NCBI RefSeq assembly: GCF_021440085.1 | Contig: NZ_JAKCPW010000006.1 | Location: 1 to 64,000 of the forward strand | DNA: 64,000 nucleotides | Direction of reading: 5' to 3' | DNA from: Dyadobacter sp. CY261 | Lineage (GTDB): Bacteria > Bacteroidota > Bacteroidia > Cytophagales > Spirosomataceae | Shown: positions 25,000 to 34,413 of the stretch, piece by piece | Numbering within the stretch: the stretch's first letter is position 1 | Layout: each line of letters begins with the position of its first letter | Program-made: the position numbers and the translations under genes | Notes under the pieces: model-generated | The model's input: the letters and a program-made list of their open reading frames with translations, nothing else | What the model was told of the DNA's origin: nothing | Database searches by the model: none

Positions 25000-26913
25000 T
25001 TATTCAAAAGAATGAACGTACTCCGGTATTGCGCTGTCGACGGCTAACGGTGCGTGATTGCCATTTTTTTTCCGGATTACATTTTTAAAAAAGAGAATGA
25101 GATCGTCTGCGTGATGATCGAAGCAGAAGTGCATCCTGTTTTTCCAACAGTTGTCCCGCAGTTCCTTCATACGACGCTTGTCACACAAGTGCCCGCCTAA
25201 TTCAGCTATGTCGGTAAAAAACACGCCCATATCATACTTCCGCATGATATTTTGAGCCGCCACTGTATGCCCAGCGTTTGCTCGCTGAATCATAGGCAAT
25301 CCGGCCGCCGCCAATGTTGAAATACGGGCGGGATAATTGAGGTCCATCCAATCCATTCTCATTAGCTCTCCCTCGTTTGAACTTTCAAACACGTGCAGCC
25401 ATCCGGCATCGTATTTGGAGAATTCAGCAGTCCATTCATCCGGACGGCAATTATGATAAAGATGCAAGTGGTCTGGCGCCAGGTTAGCAGCCTGCTGTAT
25501 CCACCGATCGTAAATATTATGCGTGATATCACCATAAATGTGCAGGTGAATATTTTGTCTCGACAATTCGAGCACATCCTGAGGCTGAATACCAAACGGA
25601 CGTCCGGTGACCACGGTATGTATCTGTCCGTCATCATTATCGGAAAGCCTGGCCGAAGTATCGTCCTTGAAATAAAACCGGGAAGGCAGATCTCCGTCCA
25701 GCAGGTGTGGCAAAGGGTTCTCGCATACGAGAAATTGCTCAAACCACTTTTTATTCTCGTCGTTTATATAAATCTGCCCATCCGATTTTTGAAAGAGGTC
25801 CAGTAGCATTTGCCACATACCTTGTTGCCTGCAAAAGAACGGGCCTTCTTTAAAATGCCATACGAACGGTATGTCACGATTTTTCATCAGTACCTGATAA
25901 GCAAGCGGAACGGCGACAAAATTGAGGAGCGCGTATATGATGTCCGGTTTGATTTCTTTCACCCTTTCCTGCCAGTTCCTCAACGGTATATCTTCCACAT
26001 TCCCGAATGGCAGAGGCCCTACCGTGTTGAGATTGAAAGGCCTTTCCATCCATAACCCATATAACTTATGCCCGCGCTCTTCAAGGGCGCATATACGTTC
26101 AGCATTGTAGGCCAGCTCGCCGACAAGCAGTATTTTCAACGAGGAACTATCTGCCTCCCTGGCTTTATACTGTATGGATTTGTAATCATTGAACTCGTCG
26201 ATATAATGACCCGTAGCTGATTGAAAGCGAAGGCGTTGTTTAACATTATAATACTGTTTGTAACGGTGGATCCCGCCACCCCACTTCAATTCGCTGATGA
26301 TCTTATGCCGTTGCAATGGTTGCGAGACCCATTCAGCGGTTATCTCGGAGGTTGGAACACAACTTCCATACGGCTCTAACTTGTTCCAATACATCCGCCC
26401 CAAGTCATCCGTAACCAACTCCTCCCGTTCTACCCACCGCTCGGTCGTTTTTTTATGTAAAACCTGGACCAGTTGGAGTGGCATGTCCTTGATTTTTCCT
26501 GCTGCCGTTTTTCCATGGCTGCTGAGATTCGAGTCATAATAGTGGTACTTAACCCCCGAGTAAGCCATGACTGCCTCTTCATTCCCATTGAGTACATGAT
26601 ACAAAGCGTTCAGGTGCTCTTTAAAATAAATATCATCAGCAGGCAGATAGGCGATGTACCCATACTGCGCCAGTTCGACTCCCCTGTTTGCCGAATACCC
26701 TAATCCCCTATTTTCGTCGTTTTTGAAATATCTTATCCTGCTATCTTCTAACGATTTTTGGATGACTTTTTCCAAGTTATCGGTAGAGCCGTCGTTGATG
26801 ATAACGATTTCCCATTTTTTAAAAGTTTGCGCATACATACTCTGGATAGCGCGCCCAATAAATTCCGATTGATTATAAACTGGCACAATCACGGAAATAC
26901 CTTGCATGTCCAT
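25000..26913 (-). CDS. Two-domain glycosyltransferase (GT2 + GT-B), copy 2
   Basis: 637 residues. The N-terminal 240 are a GT2 domain (ISVIVPVYNQSEFIGRAIQS, then IINDGSTD, then LPADDIYF with the DXD-type Asp pair). The C-terminal 370 form a GT-B/CgeB-like half (ILLVGELAYNAERICALEER, then VFESSNEGELMRMDW, then STLAAAGLPMIQRANAGHT). It is colinear along its full length with the next gene upstream, so the pair arose by tandem duplication. Two glycosyltransferases of this type in a RiPP operon suggest stepwise sugar addition. Confidence 0.9.
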   Translation of the reverse strand: MDMQGISVIVPVYNQSEFIGRAIQSMYAQTFKKWEIVIINDGSTDNLEKVIQKSLEDSRIRYFKNDENRGLGYSANRGVELAQYGYIAYLPADDIYFKEHLNALYHVLNGNEEAVMAYSGVKYHYYDSNLSSHGKTAAGKIKDMPLQLVQVLHKKTTERWVEREELVTDDLGRMYWNKLEPYGSCVPTSEITAEWVSQPLQRHKIISELKWGGGIHRYKQYYNVKQRLRFQSATGHYIDEFNDYKSIQYKAREADSSSLKILLVGELAYNAERICALEERGHKLYGLWMERPFNLNTVGPLPFGNVEDIPLRNWQERVKEIKPDIIYALLNFVAVPLAYQVLMKNRDIPFVWHFKEGPFFCRQQGMWQMLLDLFQKSDGQIYINDENKKWFEQFLVCENPLPHLLDGDLPSRFYFKDDTSARLSDNDDGQIHTVVTGRPFGIQPQDVLELSRQNIHLHIYGDITHNIYDRWIQQAANLAPDHLHLYHNCRPDEWTAEFSKYDAGWLHVFESSNEGELMRMDWMDLNYPARISTLAAAGLPMIQRANAGHTVAAQNIMRKYDMGVFFTDIAELGGHLCDKRRMKELRDNCWKNRMHFCFDHHADDLILFFKNVIRKKNGNHAPLAVDSAIPEYVHSFE

Positions 26914-26973
26914 AGGTTACTTATTACTTATATATGAGAAGTAGCTCAATACGCGCCGGAATCCGGGCATGAC

Positions 26974-28908
26974 TTATGCTGCTGTAAGATCAATCAAAAC
27001 ACTTTGCCGATTTGCATCCGTTGCAGCATTCAGCAACAGCTCGGGGGAGCCGCTGGCATATTTTCTTCTGATTACCCGCTTGAAAAAATCAACCAGTCCA
27101 TGAACATGATGCTCAAAGGAAAAATGGCTCTTGCTATCCCAACAGTTCTCTCTGGTTCGTCGCATTTGCGCTTGATTCCTTAAACGTTCGCCCAGGTCTT
27201 CAAAAGATTCGAAGAAAACACCAATTCCCAGTTTGCCGGTAATCGACTGAGAGGCGACCGTATGCTTCGAATTGTCACGCTGAATCATTGGCAGGCCCGC
27301 AGCCGCCAGTGTGGACATCCTCGCCGGGTAATTCAGGTCCAGCCATTCGGCTTTCATCAATTCTCCAAAATTCGAACTTTCAAACACATGCAGCCAGCCG
27401 GCATCATACTTTGAAAATTCGGCTGTCCATTCGTCCGGCGTACAATTATGGTAAATGTGCAGGTGATCGGGTGCTAATGCATAGGCCTTATCCAGCCAAT
27501 TTTTATAGGATCTATGATGATAATCTCCATAAAAATGCAGGTGAATGTCCTGGGCTGCCAACCTCTGAATGTCCTCCGGTTGAATTCCGAATGGTCGTCC
27601 CGGCACCACTGTATGCACTCCACCCACCGACTCGGACAGTAATTCCGATCTTTGGTCTTTAAAATAGTATCCGGGCGGCAAGTCTCCATCCAGAATATGT
27701 GCTAACGGCTCTTTGGCAAACATTAGGAATTGCTCGAACCACAACCGGGTCTCCTCGTTAATATAAATTTGCCCGTCAGATTTTTGATAAAGCTCAACTA
27801 GCTGGTTCCAGGTACCTTGCTGTCGGCAATAAAACGGACTTTCCTTGAAATGCCAGACAAAGGGGATACCCGGATTTTGAACCAGAACCTCATGCGCTAA
27901 CGGAACCGCCGAGAAATTTAAAAGTCCATAGATCACATCCGGCTTAATTTCCTTCACTCTTTCCTTCCAGTTTGACTTGGGTATATCTTCGACATTTCCG
28001 AACGGGAGCGGGCCGATCGTGTTATAAAAAAACGGCTTGTCTATCCACAAACCATATAGCTTGTGTCCCATCCTTTCGAGCGCGCAAATTCTTTGTGCAT
28101 TATATGCGAGTTCGCCCACCAGCAAAATTTTCAGCGGCTCACCATCCAGATTTACCACATTATCTTCCAGCATCGGGTAATCCCTGAATTCGTCCACATA
28201 GCTTCCGCTCTGCGATTCGAAACGAATCCGGTGCTTTACATGATAGTATTCCTTATAACGGTAAATCCCTCCACCCACGAATTCATTGAAAAACTGGTGC
28301 CTCTGGAGCGGGTGCGAAACCCATTCGGCCGTAATTTTTGACGTAGCTACAAAATTCCCGAGCGGATTGAGCTTATCCCAATACATCTTGCCCAGGTCAG
28401 CCGTCGTTAACTGCGCTCTCTCTACCCACCTCAAATCGACTTTACGGTGCATCACCTGAACCAGTTGCAGGGAGCGTTCGGGCACCATTGCCAGGGATGT
28501 TCTACCCTGGCTGTAATGTCCCGTGTCGCGATAATTGTATTTAATACCTGAATAGGCAAGAATGGCATCAGGGTTGTCATGCAATGCTTCCCGCAGCGAA
28601 TACAAATGATCCTCAAAATAAACATCATCTGCCGGCAAATATGCGATTGTATCGTACCTCGCATGCCCGATCCCTTTATTCAGGCTAAATCCTAAACCTT
28701 CGTTTCTTTCATTTTTAAAATAGGAGATCCTATCGTCTTCCAGGCGAAAAAGGTTGATAACATCTTCGATCTGATCCGAGGAACCATCATTGACAACAAT
28801 AATTTCCCAGTTGTCGAAAGTTTGCTTTTGAACACTCCGGATGGCCCTGCCTATGAACAAAGCCTGGTTATACACCGGAATAATCACGGAAATCTTTTCT
28901 TCGCTCAT
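26974..28908 (-). CDS. Two-domain glycosyltransferase (GT2 + GT-B), copy 1
   Basis: 644 residues with the same domain order as the following gene: GT2 (ISVIIPVYNQALFIGRAIRS, LPADDVYF), then GT-B-like (ILLVGELAYNAQRICALERM, then STLAAAGLPMIQRDNSKHT). Differences between the copies are spread evenly, and both keep all motifs, so both are probably active, perhaps with different acceptors. It lies 73 bp after the HlyD gene in the same direction. Confidence 0.9.
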   Translation of the reverse strand: MSEEKISVIIPVYNQALFIGRAIRSVQKQTFDNWEIIVVNDGSSDQIEDVINLFRLEDDRISYFKNERNEGLGFSLNKGIGHARYDTIAYLPADDVYFEDHLYSLREALHDNPDAILAYSGIKYNYRDTGHYSQGRTSLAMVPERSLQLVQVMHRKVDLRWVERAQLTTADLGKMYWDKLNPLGNFVATSKITAEWVSHPLQRHQFFNEFVGGGIYRYKEYYHVKHRIRFESQSGSYVDEFRDYPMLEDNVVNLDGEPLKILLVGELAYNAQRICALERMGHKLYGLWIDKPFFYNTIGPLPFGNVEDIPKSNWKERVKEIKPDVIYGLLNFSAVPLAHEVLVQNPGIPFVWHFKESPFYCRQQGTWNQLVELYQKSDGQIYINEETRLWFEQFLMFAKEPLAHILDGDLPPGYYFKDQRSELLSESVGGVHTVVPGRPFGIQPEDIQRLAAQDIHLHFYGDYHHRSYKNWLDKAYALAPDHLHIYHNCTPDEWTAEFSKYDAGWLHVFESSNFGELMKAEWLDLNYPARMSTLAAAGLPMIQRDNSKHTVASQSITGKLGIGVFFESFEDLGERLRNQAQMRRTRENCWDSKSHFSFEHHVHGLVDFFKRVIRRKYASGSPELLLNAATDANRQSVLIDLTAA

Positions 28909-28981
28909 ATTTCTCTATTTCAGAAGACACTGACGCTATGTATTATACGAAAGCAATCGAGGGGTAACGGAGACCATCAGG

Positions 28982-29707
28982 CTACCTAGTTTGCGAGTGA
29001 AATATTCTTTGCAGCACACTCCTGTTATTGGTAAGTATCTCCGCCTTCCCGGAAAACCTCGGCTGGTCGGGCACGCTGTACTGGATATTGGTGACAAGCC
29101 CGTTGTCCAGCTTCACATATACCCGATAAGAACCTTCGATTTTAACAGGAACGATATTGACTATTTTTCCTTCCAGATAACCGAATTCACTGCGCGGGTA
29201 CTCATCCAGACTTATTTGAACACGCTGGCCTTCCCGCACCTTCCCCGACTGGTTAATCGACAAAAGCAGTACGATATTATAACCGGTTATTTTCTGGGTA
29301 ATCCATATGGTCTGCTTCTCTGCATTGTTCTTGTATCCCTTGGTCAGAAATACCCGCCCGGCAAACGGGCTGATGGTTACATGACGCTCGTGCGACTTCA
29401 AATCTTCTTCGATTAGCAGCGTATCTCCCTTGCTAATCAACTGATTCTCTCGCACTTTTCTGGTGTAGAAGACATTGTCCTCTGACTGAAACCAGCTCAC
29501 CTTATAGGGTTGCTCATCCGCAATGAGTTCCGATTCGGCCAATATCACATCCGGGTACCGAATGTAATGGGAGACGAGAAGGACACACATCAGTAAGAAT
29601 AACGCTACTGTAATTCCCCAGCGAACAATCCGATTCGGGATAATCCCGATAATCTCCTGGATGTCCTCGCTCGGTTTTTCAAATTGCATGGATAGTTCCT
29701 TTGCCAT
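28982..29707 (-). CDS. HlyD-type membrane fusion protein (short form)
   Basis: 241 residues from the ATG at 29707. One membrane helix (VRWGITVALFLLMCVLLVSH near 30-50) is followed by a lipoyl/barrel half (HVTISPFAGRVFLTKGYKN) and a beta-barrel region. The long coiled-coil hairpin of classical HlyD proteins is absent; compact versions like this accompany peptidase-containing exporters in Bacteroidota. It starts 11 bp after the exporter gene and should link it to the outer membrane. Confidence 0.85.
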   Translation of the reverse strand: MAKELSMQFEKPSEDIQEIIGIIPNRIVRWGITVALFLLMCVLLVSHYIRYPDVILAESELIADEQPYKVSWFQSEDNVFYTRKVRENQLISKGDTLLIEEDLKSHERHVTISPFAGRVFLTKGYKNNAEKQTIWITQKITGYNIVLLLSINQSGKVREGQRVQISLDEYPRSEFGYLEGKIVNIVPVKIEGSYRVYVKLDNGLVTNIQYSVPDQPRFSGKAEILTNNRSVLQRIFHSQTR

Positions 29708-29717
29708 AGCCAAGAAG

Positions 29718-31976
29718 TCAAGCAGCGCCTAGTTCCAACTGATTTTTAACCAATTCATAATAAAATCCTCTCGCACGCGAAAGCTGCGTATGCGAACCTA
29801 TCTCCGCTATCTCTCCATTATTCAAAACAATAATCTGATCGGCATTTTTGACTGTGCTCAACCGATGCGCGATGATCACTACTGTTCTTCCTTTGAAAAA
29901 TGCATTCAGGTTCTCCATGATAATTTTCTCATTATTCGCATCGAGAGCGCTCGTCGCCTCGTCAAAAAATAGATATTCCGGATCTTTGTAAACCGACCTG
30001 GCTATGAACAAGCGCTGTCGTTGGCCACCGCTGATCCCTGCTCCGGTGTTACCAATTTTGGTGGTAAAACCTAGCGGCAATCTTTTGATGTACTCTTCAA
30101 TATTGGCAACACGAATAGATTTCATCATCCTGCCTTCATCTATTTGCTTCCCATCAACTGCTATATTCCGCGCAATAGTGTCGGAGAAAATGTATCCATC
30201 CTGCATCACCGTGCCACACTGTTCTCTCCATCTGGCTGCGGATATCTCCGCTATATCCTTTCCGTCAATGGTGATCTCTCCTTCCTGAATCGGATAGAAT
30301 TTCAGGAACAATTTCAATAATGTCGTCTTTCCACTCCCGCTGGAACCTACAATGGCAGTTACCTTACCTTTCGGAATGTGCAGATTTATGTTTTTCAGCA
30401 CGTTCGCAGATCCGGGAGCTCCGTATCGAAACGACACATTTCTAAAAACAATCCCGTCATTGAATGACCGATCAAATATATTGAGCTCCGGAATTCCCTG
30501 CTCGCCCTCCTGTCTCCTGTTCCAATAAAATTCCTCGTTTAATTCCTCATTAGGTTTGTTATGTATTTCACCGAGCCGGTCAAGACTCATTTTTGCATCC
30601 TGTATCTTCTTAACAAAGTCCATGATTTGATTCAATGGCCCATTCATCTGCCCGATGATATAGGAAATGCCGAGCATTGCACCCAACGTTATCTGGTTGT
30701 CCAAAACCAGTTTAGCAGCCACAAACGAAATAAGGATATTCTTTAACTGTGTAAAGAAGGAGGCTCCCATTTCCTGGTATTGTTCCAGGCTAAGGCTTTT
30801 GATATTGATCTTAAAAAGCTTAGCCTGAATCTTTTCCCATTCCCATCGGCGCGCTTGCTCGCAGTTGTTAAGCTTTATTTCCTGCATTCCCGTGATCAAC
30901 TCATAGATCGAATTTTGGTTTTCTCTCAATCTTTGAAACCGGAGGTAATCCAGGTTCTTGCGCTGTTTCAGGAAAATAAACACCCAGCTGATTGATATAA
31001 TGCTGCCAATAAGAAATATGCTAAGCAGTCTGACATCATACATGGCCAGCACAACGGAAAAGACTATCAGGTTGATAAAAGAAAACAAAGTAGTAAGCGA
31101 AGATCCCGTTAGGAATTCTTCTATCCTATGGTGGTCACTGATCCTCTGGGAAATGTCGCCAATATTTTTTGACTCAAAGAAGTTGATAGGCAATTTCATC
31201 AGCTTTGTCAAAAAATTAGACACAATTGAAACACTAAGCCGCGTATTGACATGGAGCAATACCCAGTTTCGGATCATATCTACTCCGATATTACCAAGGA
31301 ACAGAAGAAGCTGAGAAAACAGAATGAGGTAAATGAAGTCAACATTACGCATTTGGATGCCATAGTCGACCAAGCTTTGCGTAAGAAATGGGAACAGCAT
31401 ACTTACCATGCTTCCAAACAACATTCCCAATATAACCTGGAAAAGATATTTTGAATACGGCGACAAATATTGAAATAGGAACCCGAATCCCGATGGGACT
31501 GTTTTTAGTTCCTCTGTGCCACTATAGAATTCCGGCGTAGGTTCCAGCAGCAGCGCTACTCCGCGCTCGTCGGCAGTACCTGCCCAGCATTTCATTAAGG
31601 TTTCTTTGTCCACATTCACCATGCCGTGCCCGGGATCTGCAATCAGATGGACTATTTCCTTGCTGAATATGTTTTTCTTCCTGGTCTCATACAAAACGAC
31701 AAAGTGCTCCTGATTCCAATGTAAAATACACGGCAGCGGCACTTCCTCCACCAGCTTTTTGTAATTCAGCTTAATTGGCAATGTCTTCATGCCAATTTTT
31801 TCCGCGGCCCGGCTGATTCCATTCAGGTTTACGCCGTTGCGCGTAATGTACATGTTGGAGCGAAAAAAATCCAGGGAGTACATCTTACCGTAAAATGCAG
31901 AGATCATTTTCATGCAAGTCGGTCCGCAATCCATGTAGTCGAGTTGGCGGTAATATTTATATTTTGCACCAAACAT
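29718..31976 (-). CDS. Peptidase C39 / ABC exporter for GG-leader peptides
   Basis: 752 residues from the ATG at 31976 (MFGAKYKYYRQLDYMDCGPT). N-terminal C39 peptidase: Gln11 and Cys17 (QLDYMDCGPTC), His in WNQEHFVVLY and Asp in IADPGHG. Six membrane helices follow, then the ABC ATPase: GSSGSGKTTLLKL, ISGGQRQRLFIARS and YLFFDEATSALD. It would cut after Gly-Gly and export the A and B peptides; no second exporter is present. A longer open frame upstream reads into the barrel gene and lacks C39 features. The chosen start lies 14 bp after the barrel gene's stop. Confidence 0.95.
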   Translation of the reverse strand: MFGAKYKYYRQLDYMDCGPTCMKMISAFYGKMYSLDFFRSNMYITRNGVNLNGISRAAEKIGMKTLPIKLNYKKLVEEVPLPCILHWNQEHFVVLYETRKKNIFSKEIVHLIADPGHGMVNVDKETLMKCWAGTADERGVALLLEPTPEFYSGTEELKTVPSGFGFLFQYLSPYSKYLFQVILGMLFGSMVSMLFPFLTQSLVDYGIQMRNVDFIYLILFSQLLLFLGNIGVDMIRNWVLLHVNTRLSVSIVSNFLTKLMKLPINFFESKNIGDISQRISDHHRIEEFLTGSSLTTLFSFINLIVFSVVLAMYDVRLLSIFLIGSIISISWVFIFLKQRKNLDYLRFQRLRENQNSIYELITGMQEIKLNNCEQARRWEWEKIQAKLFKINIKSLSLEQYQEMGASFFTQLKNILISFVAAKLVLDNQITLGAMLGISYIIGQMNGPLNQIMDFVKKIQDAKMSLDRLGEIHNKPNEELNEEFYWNRRQEGEQGIPELNIFDRSFNDGIVFRNVSFRYGAPGSANVLKNINLHIPKGKVTAIVGSSGSGKTTLLKLFLKFYPIQEGEITIDGKDIAEISAARWREQCGTVMQDGYIFSDTIARNIAVDGKQIDEGRMMKSIRVANIEEYIKRLPLGFTTKIGNTGAGISGGQRQRLFIARSVYKDPEYLFFDEATSALDANNEKIIMENLNAFFKGRTVVIIAHRLSTVKNADQIIVLNNGEIAEIGSHTQLSRARGFYYELVKNQLELGAA

Positions 31977-31989
31977 AATAAGCTGATTT

Positions 31990-34413
31990 CTAGTTTCTTG
32001 CCCTGTTTTCCTCGTCTGCTCCGCTGCTTCTCCGCTCGTTTCTTCTAAATATGGACTTCCCAAATTTATAAGTGACTTGCAGCTTGGCACTTCTGTTGTC
32101 GTAAGTCTGGTAAATACGTGATTTGAAGTTTTCCAGGTTCGCGCTGATTTTGGGATTGCCGGTAAAGAAAATGTCATCCACTACCAGCTGCGCATTTAAA
32201 TTGCCATGAAAAAACGATTTCTGGATCGCAAAATTAATCTGGTAAGATGAACCCACGTCATAGATAAAGTTTTTGTATTTCCCATTGTATTGATAAGATA
32301 TTTCAAATGTAAAATCCTTCGTTAAAGAAAGTACGTTACTTCCTTCAAAGGAAAACGCTGCCTGCCTTACCTTGTGAATGGTTCCTACGTAAGGAACATC
32401 CTGTTTCACATAATAGACACTTAAATAGTTTTGCATTTTCCACCATTTGGTGATATCGACAGGATAGCTGACATCCCAGGAAAAGTTTTCCAAATTGCCG
32501 GTATTCTCCCGGGTATACAATGTGACATTGGTCGATGAGTCCAGGTATGGTATTTGCGAAACGATATCAACGTCCTTACGATAACTAAGCGTTGTGCTTA
32601 TATCATTGTATGAGTAGGAAACGTTAGCCGTATTAGTAATTGTCGGCAACAAAAACGGGTTTCCTTCGGTGTACATAAAGGGGCTTACATACCATCGAAA
32701 TGGGTTTAAATAATAAAATGACGGCCTCTGAATTCTTCTGCTATAAGCAAAAGATAACAGCGATTTGTCGTTGATCTGGTATCCCAGCTTTGCGTTCGGC
32801 AACAGTTTCAGGTATTCACGCTCAATCGCTTTATTGTCGCTCGACGAACTCCCTGTCGTTTTTGTGTTTTCTGCACGCAAACCAGCCTGGATATTAAATT
32901 TATCCCCCAACGAAGTTGCGTAGGAAATGTAGCCTGCGAGGATATCTTCGTGGTACTTAAACTCGTTGCTCCGCCTTGCGTCTCCGACCCATGTCCCACT
33001 CTGCGACAATGTGTCGAATTTCAGGTTGTTGTAACTATAAGTTTGGGCAATTTTGGAACCGACCTCTACCTTGCCCTTGGCAATAGGAAAAGTGTAATCG
33101 ATCTGCCCGGACTTTATTTTGATGCGGGAATCAGCATCGTTTCTAAGGCGACCGGTCAATTGATTTTCGGAATAATCGCTTATATCCTGGTTTTGTCCGG
33201 ACTTATAATCCGCATATGATGCATCAATACTTAACTGCTGCTTCTTTTTGAATTCTCCCCTGTAACTCGCGTTAACCGAGCGGTTATCGTTGTCAGAATG
33301 TTGAAAATTTTCCGTCAACACAGAACTAAGCGCATTCTCACTACCTGTATTAACCAGTCTGGTCAGGGTTGTATTGGGGTTACTTGCGATACTATTAAAC
33401 CCTTTATAGAGTAAGCCAATGGTCTGCTTTGCTGCTATCGCGTACTCGGTTCCAATCTGGTAGCTATGTGCCTGATTGTCCCTTGGAACAATGAGCAGCG
33501 ATTTCAATTGCTTTTTGTCGTCTTCAACAAACTGGGTTCCCCAGTTTTTATATATCTGTCGATTACGATTGAACCAGTAAGTACCGAAAAAACTGATTTT
33601 TTTCGCCTTGTAGTTGGCGGTCACACCCGACCCTCCCGAGTTGAAGGAATTTCTCATGGCATAAGCGGAAACATTTCCGCTCCAACCCAAATTTTTGTCT
33701 CTTTTCAGTTTAATATTAATAACACCTTTGTATTCCCCGTCATACCTTGCCGACGGGCTTTCGATTATCTCTATTGACTCTATCTGGTCCTGTGCCAGGC
33801 TATTGAGGTAGTTAGCCAGCTCCTCGCTACTCATAGGTACCGGCTTACCGTCAATGAGTACAACAGGAGTTATATTGTTCCTCAATGTTATCCCCCCTGA
33901 GGAACCTACCCTAATGCCCGGGGACCTTTTCAGGATATCGGTAGCATTGATGGATGTTTTAAACAAGCTGTTGGAGCTAACGTTAATGATCGTTTTATCG
34001 AACTGCCTTTCAAAGGCAGGTTTTTCTCCCTTGACCACAACTTCATTTAACAGCTTTTGATCTGAGACCATTGAAATCTCGGATAAGTCGAGCGTTACGC
34101 CTGGCGCATCGAACACTAACGGCCCTCTGTATACTTTTTTATATTCAATGGATGAAACCTCCAGAATATAAGCGCCGGTTGCTGCCACAGGTAACTCGAA
34201 GTGTCCCGTGCTGTCTGTTATATCTCCCTTAACAAAAGATGAATCGGCAGATGAAAACAGGGTAACGGTTGCAAAAGCGACCCCGTTTGAAGTCCCTTCC
34301 TGCACCGCTTTTCCCTTAATAATCCCGGTTTGTCCCTGGGCCAACCCCGCATATAGCAACATTGCCCATAAAAGTAGATTTTTCATAAATACCGGATTTT
34401 TTGTAAATATCAT
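31990..34413 (-). CDS. Outer-membrane beta-barrel protein with carboxypeptidase-regulatory-like domain
   Basis: 807 residues. Signal peptide (MKNLLLWAMLLYAGLAQGQ), then a CarboxypepD_reg-like domain (GIIKGKAVQEGTSNGVAFAT), a plug-like region (LLNEVVVKGEKPAFERQFDK) and a large barrel of the OMP_b-brl_3 type. Its start overlaps the previous stop as TAATG, so it is translationally coupled to the C39-like/P4H gene. It lies directly before the exporter genes, suggesting it serves as the outer-membrane exit, receptor or immunity pore for the product. No TonB box is obvious. An alternative start at 34386 removes nine residues before the signal peptide. Confidence 0.88.
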   Translation of the reverse strand: MIFTKNPVFMKNLLLWAMLLYAGLAQGQTGIIKGKAVQEGTSNGVAFATVTLFSSADSSFVKGDITDSTGHFELPVAATGAYILEVSSIEYKKVYRGPLVFDAPGVTLDLSEISMVSDQKLLNEVVVKGEKPAFERQFDKTIINVSSNSLFKTSINATDILKRSPGIRVGSSGGITLRNNITPVVLIDGKPVPMSSEELANYLNSLAQDQIESIEIIESPSARYDGEYKGVINIKLKRDKNLGWSGNVSAYAMRNSFNSGGSGVTANYKAKKISFFGTYWFNRNRQIYKNWGTQFVEDDKKQLKSLLIVPRDNQAHSYQIGTEYAIAAKQTIGLLYKGFNSIASNPNTTLTRLVNTGSENALSSVLTENFQHSDNDNRSVNASYRGEFKKKQQLSIDASYADYKSGQNQDISDYSENQLTGRLRNDADSRIKIKSGQIDYTFPIAKGKVEVGSKIAQTYSYNNLKFDTLSQSGTWVGDARRSNEFKYHEDILAGYISYATSLGDKFNIQAGLRAENTKTTGSSSSDNKAIEREYLKLLPNAKLGYQINDKSLLSFAYSRRIQRPSFYYLNPFRWYVSPFMYTEGNPFLLPTITNTANVSYSYNDISTTLSYRKDVDIVSQIPYLDSSTNVTLYTRENTGNLENFSWDVSYPVDITKWWKMQNYLSVYYVKQDVPYVGTIHKVRQAAFSFEGSNVLSLTKDFTFEISYQYNGKYKNFIYDVGSSYQINFAIQKSFFHGNLNAQLVVDDIFFTGNPKISANLENFKSRIYQTYDNRSAKLQVTYKFGKSIFRRNERRSSGADEENRARN

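Noticed and set aside
29718-32177. The exporter gene read from the longer frame starting at 32177
   Set aside because: The first 67 residues overlap the barrel gene and lack peptidase features; the C39 domain starts properly at the ATG at 31976.
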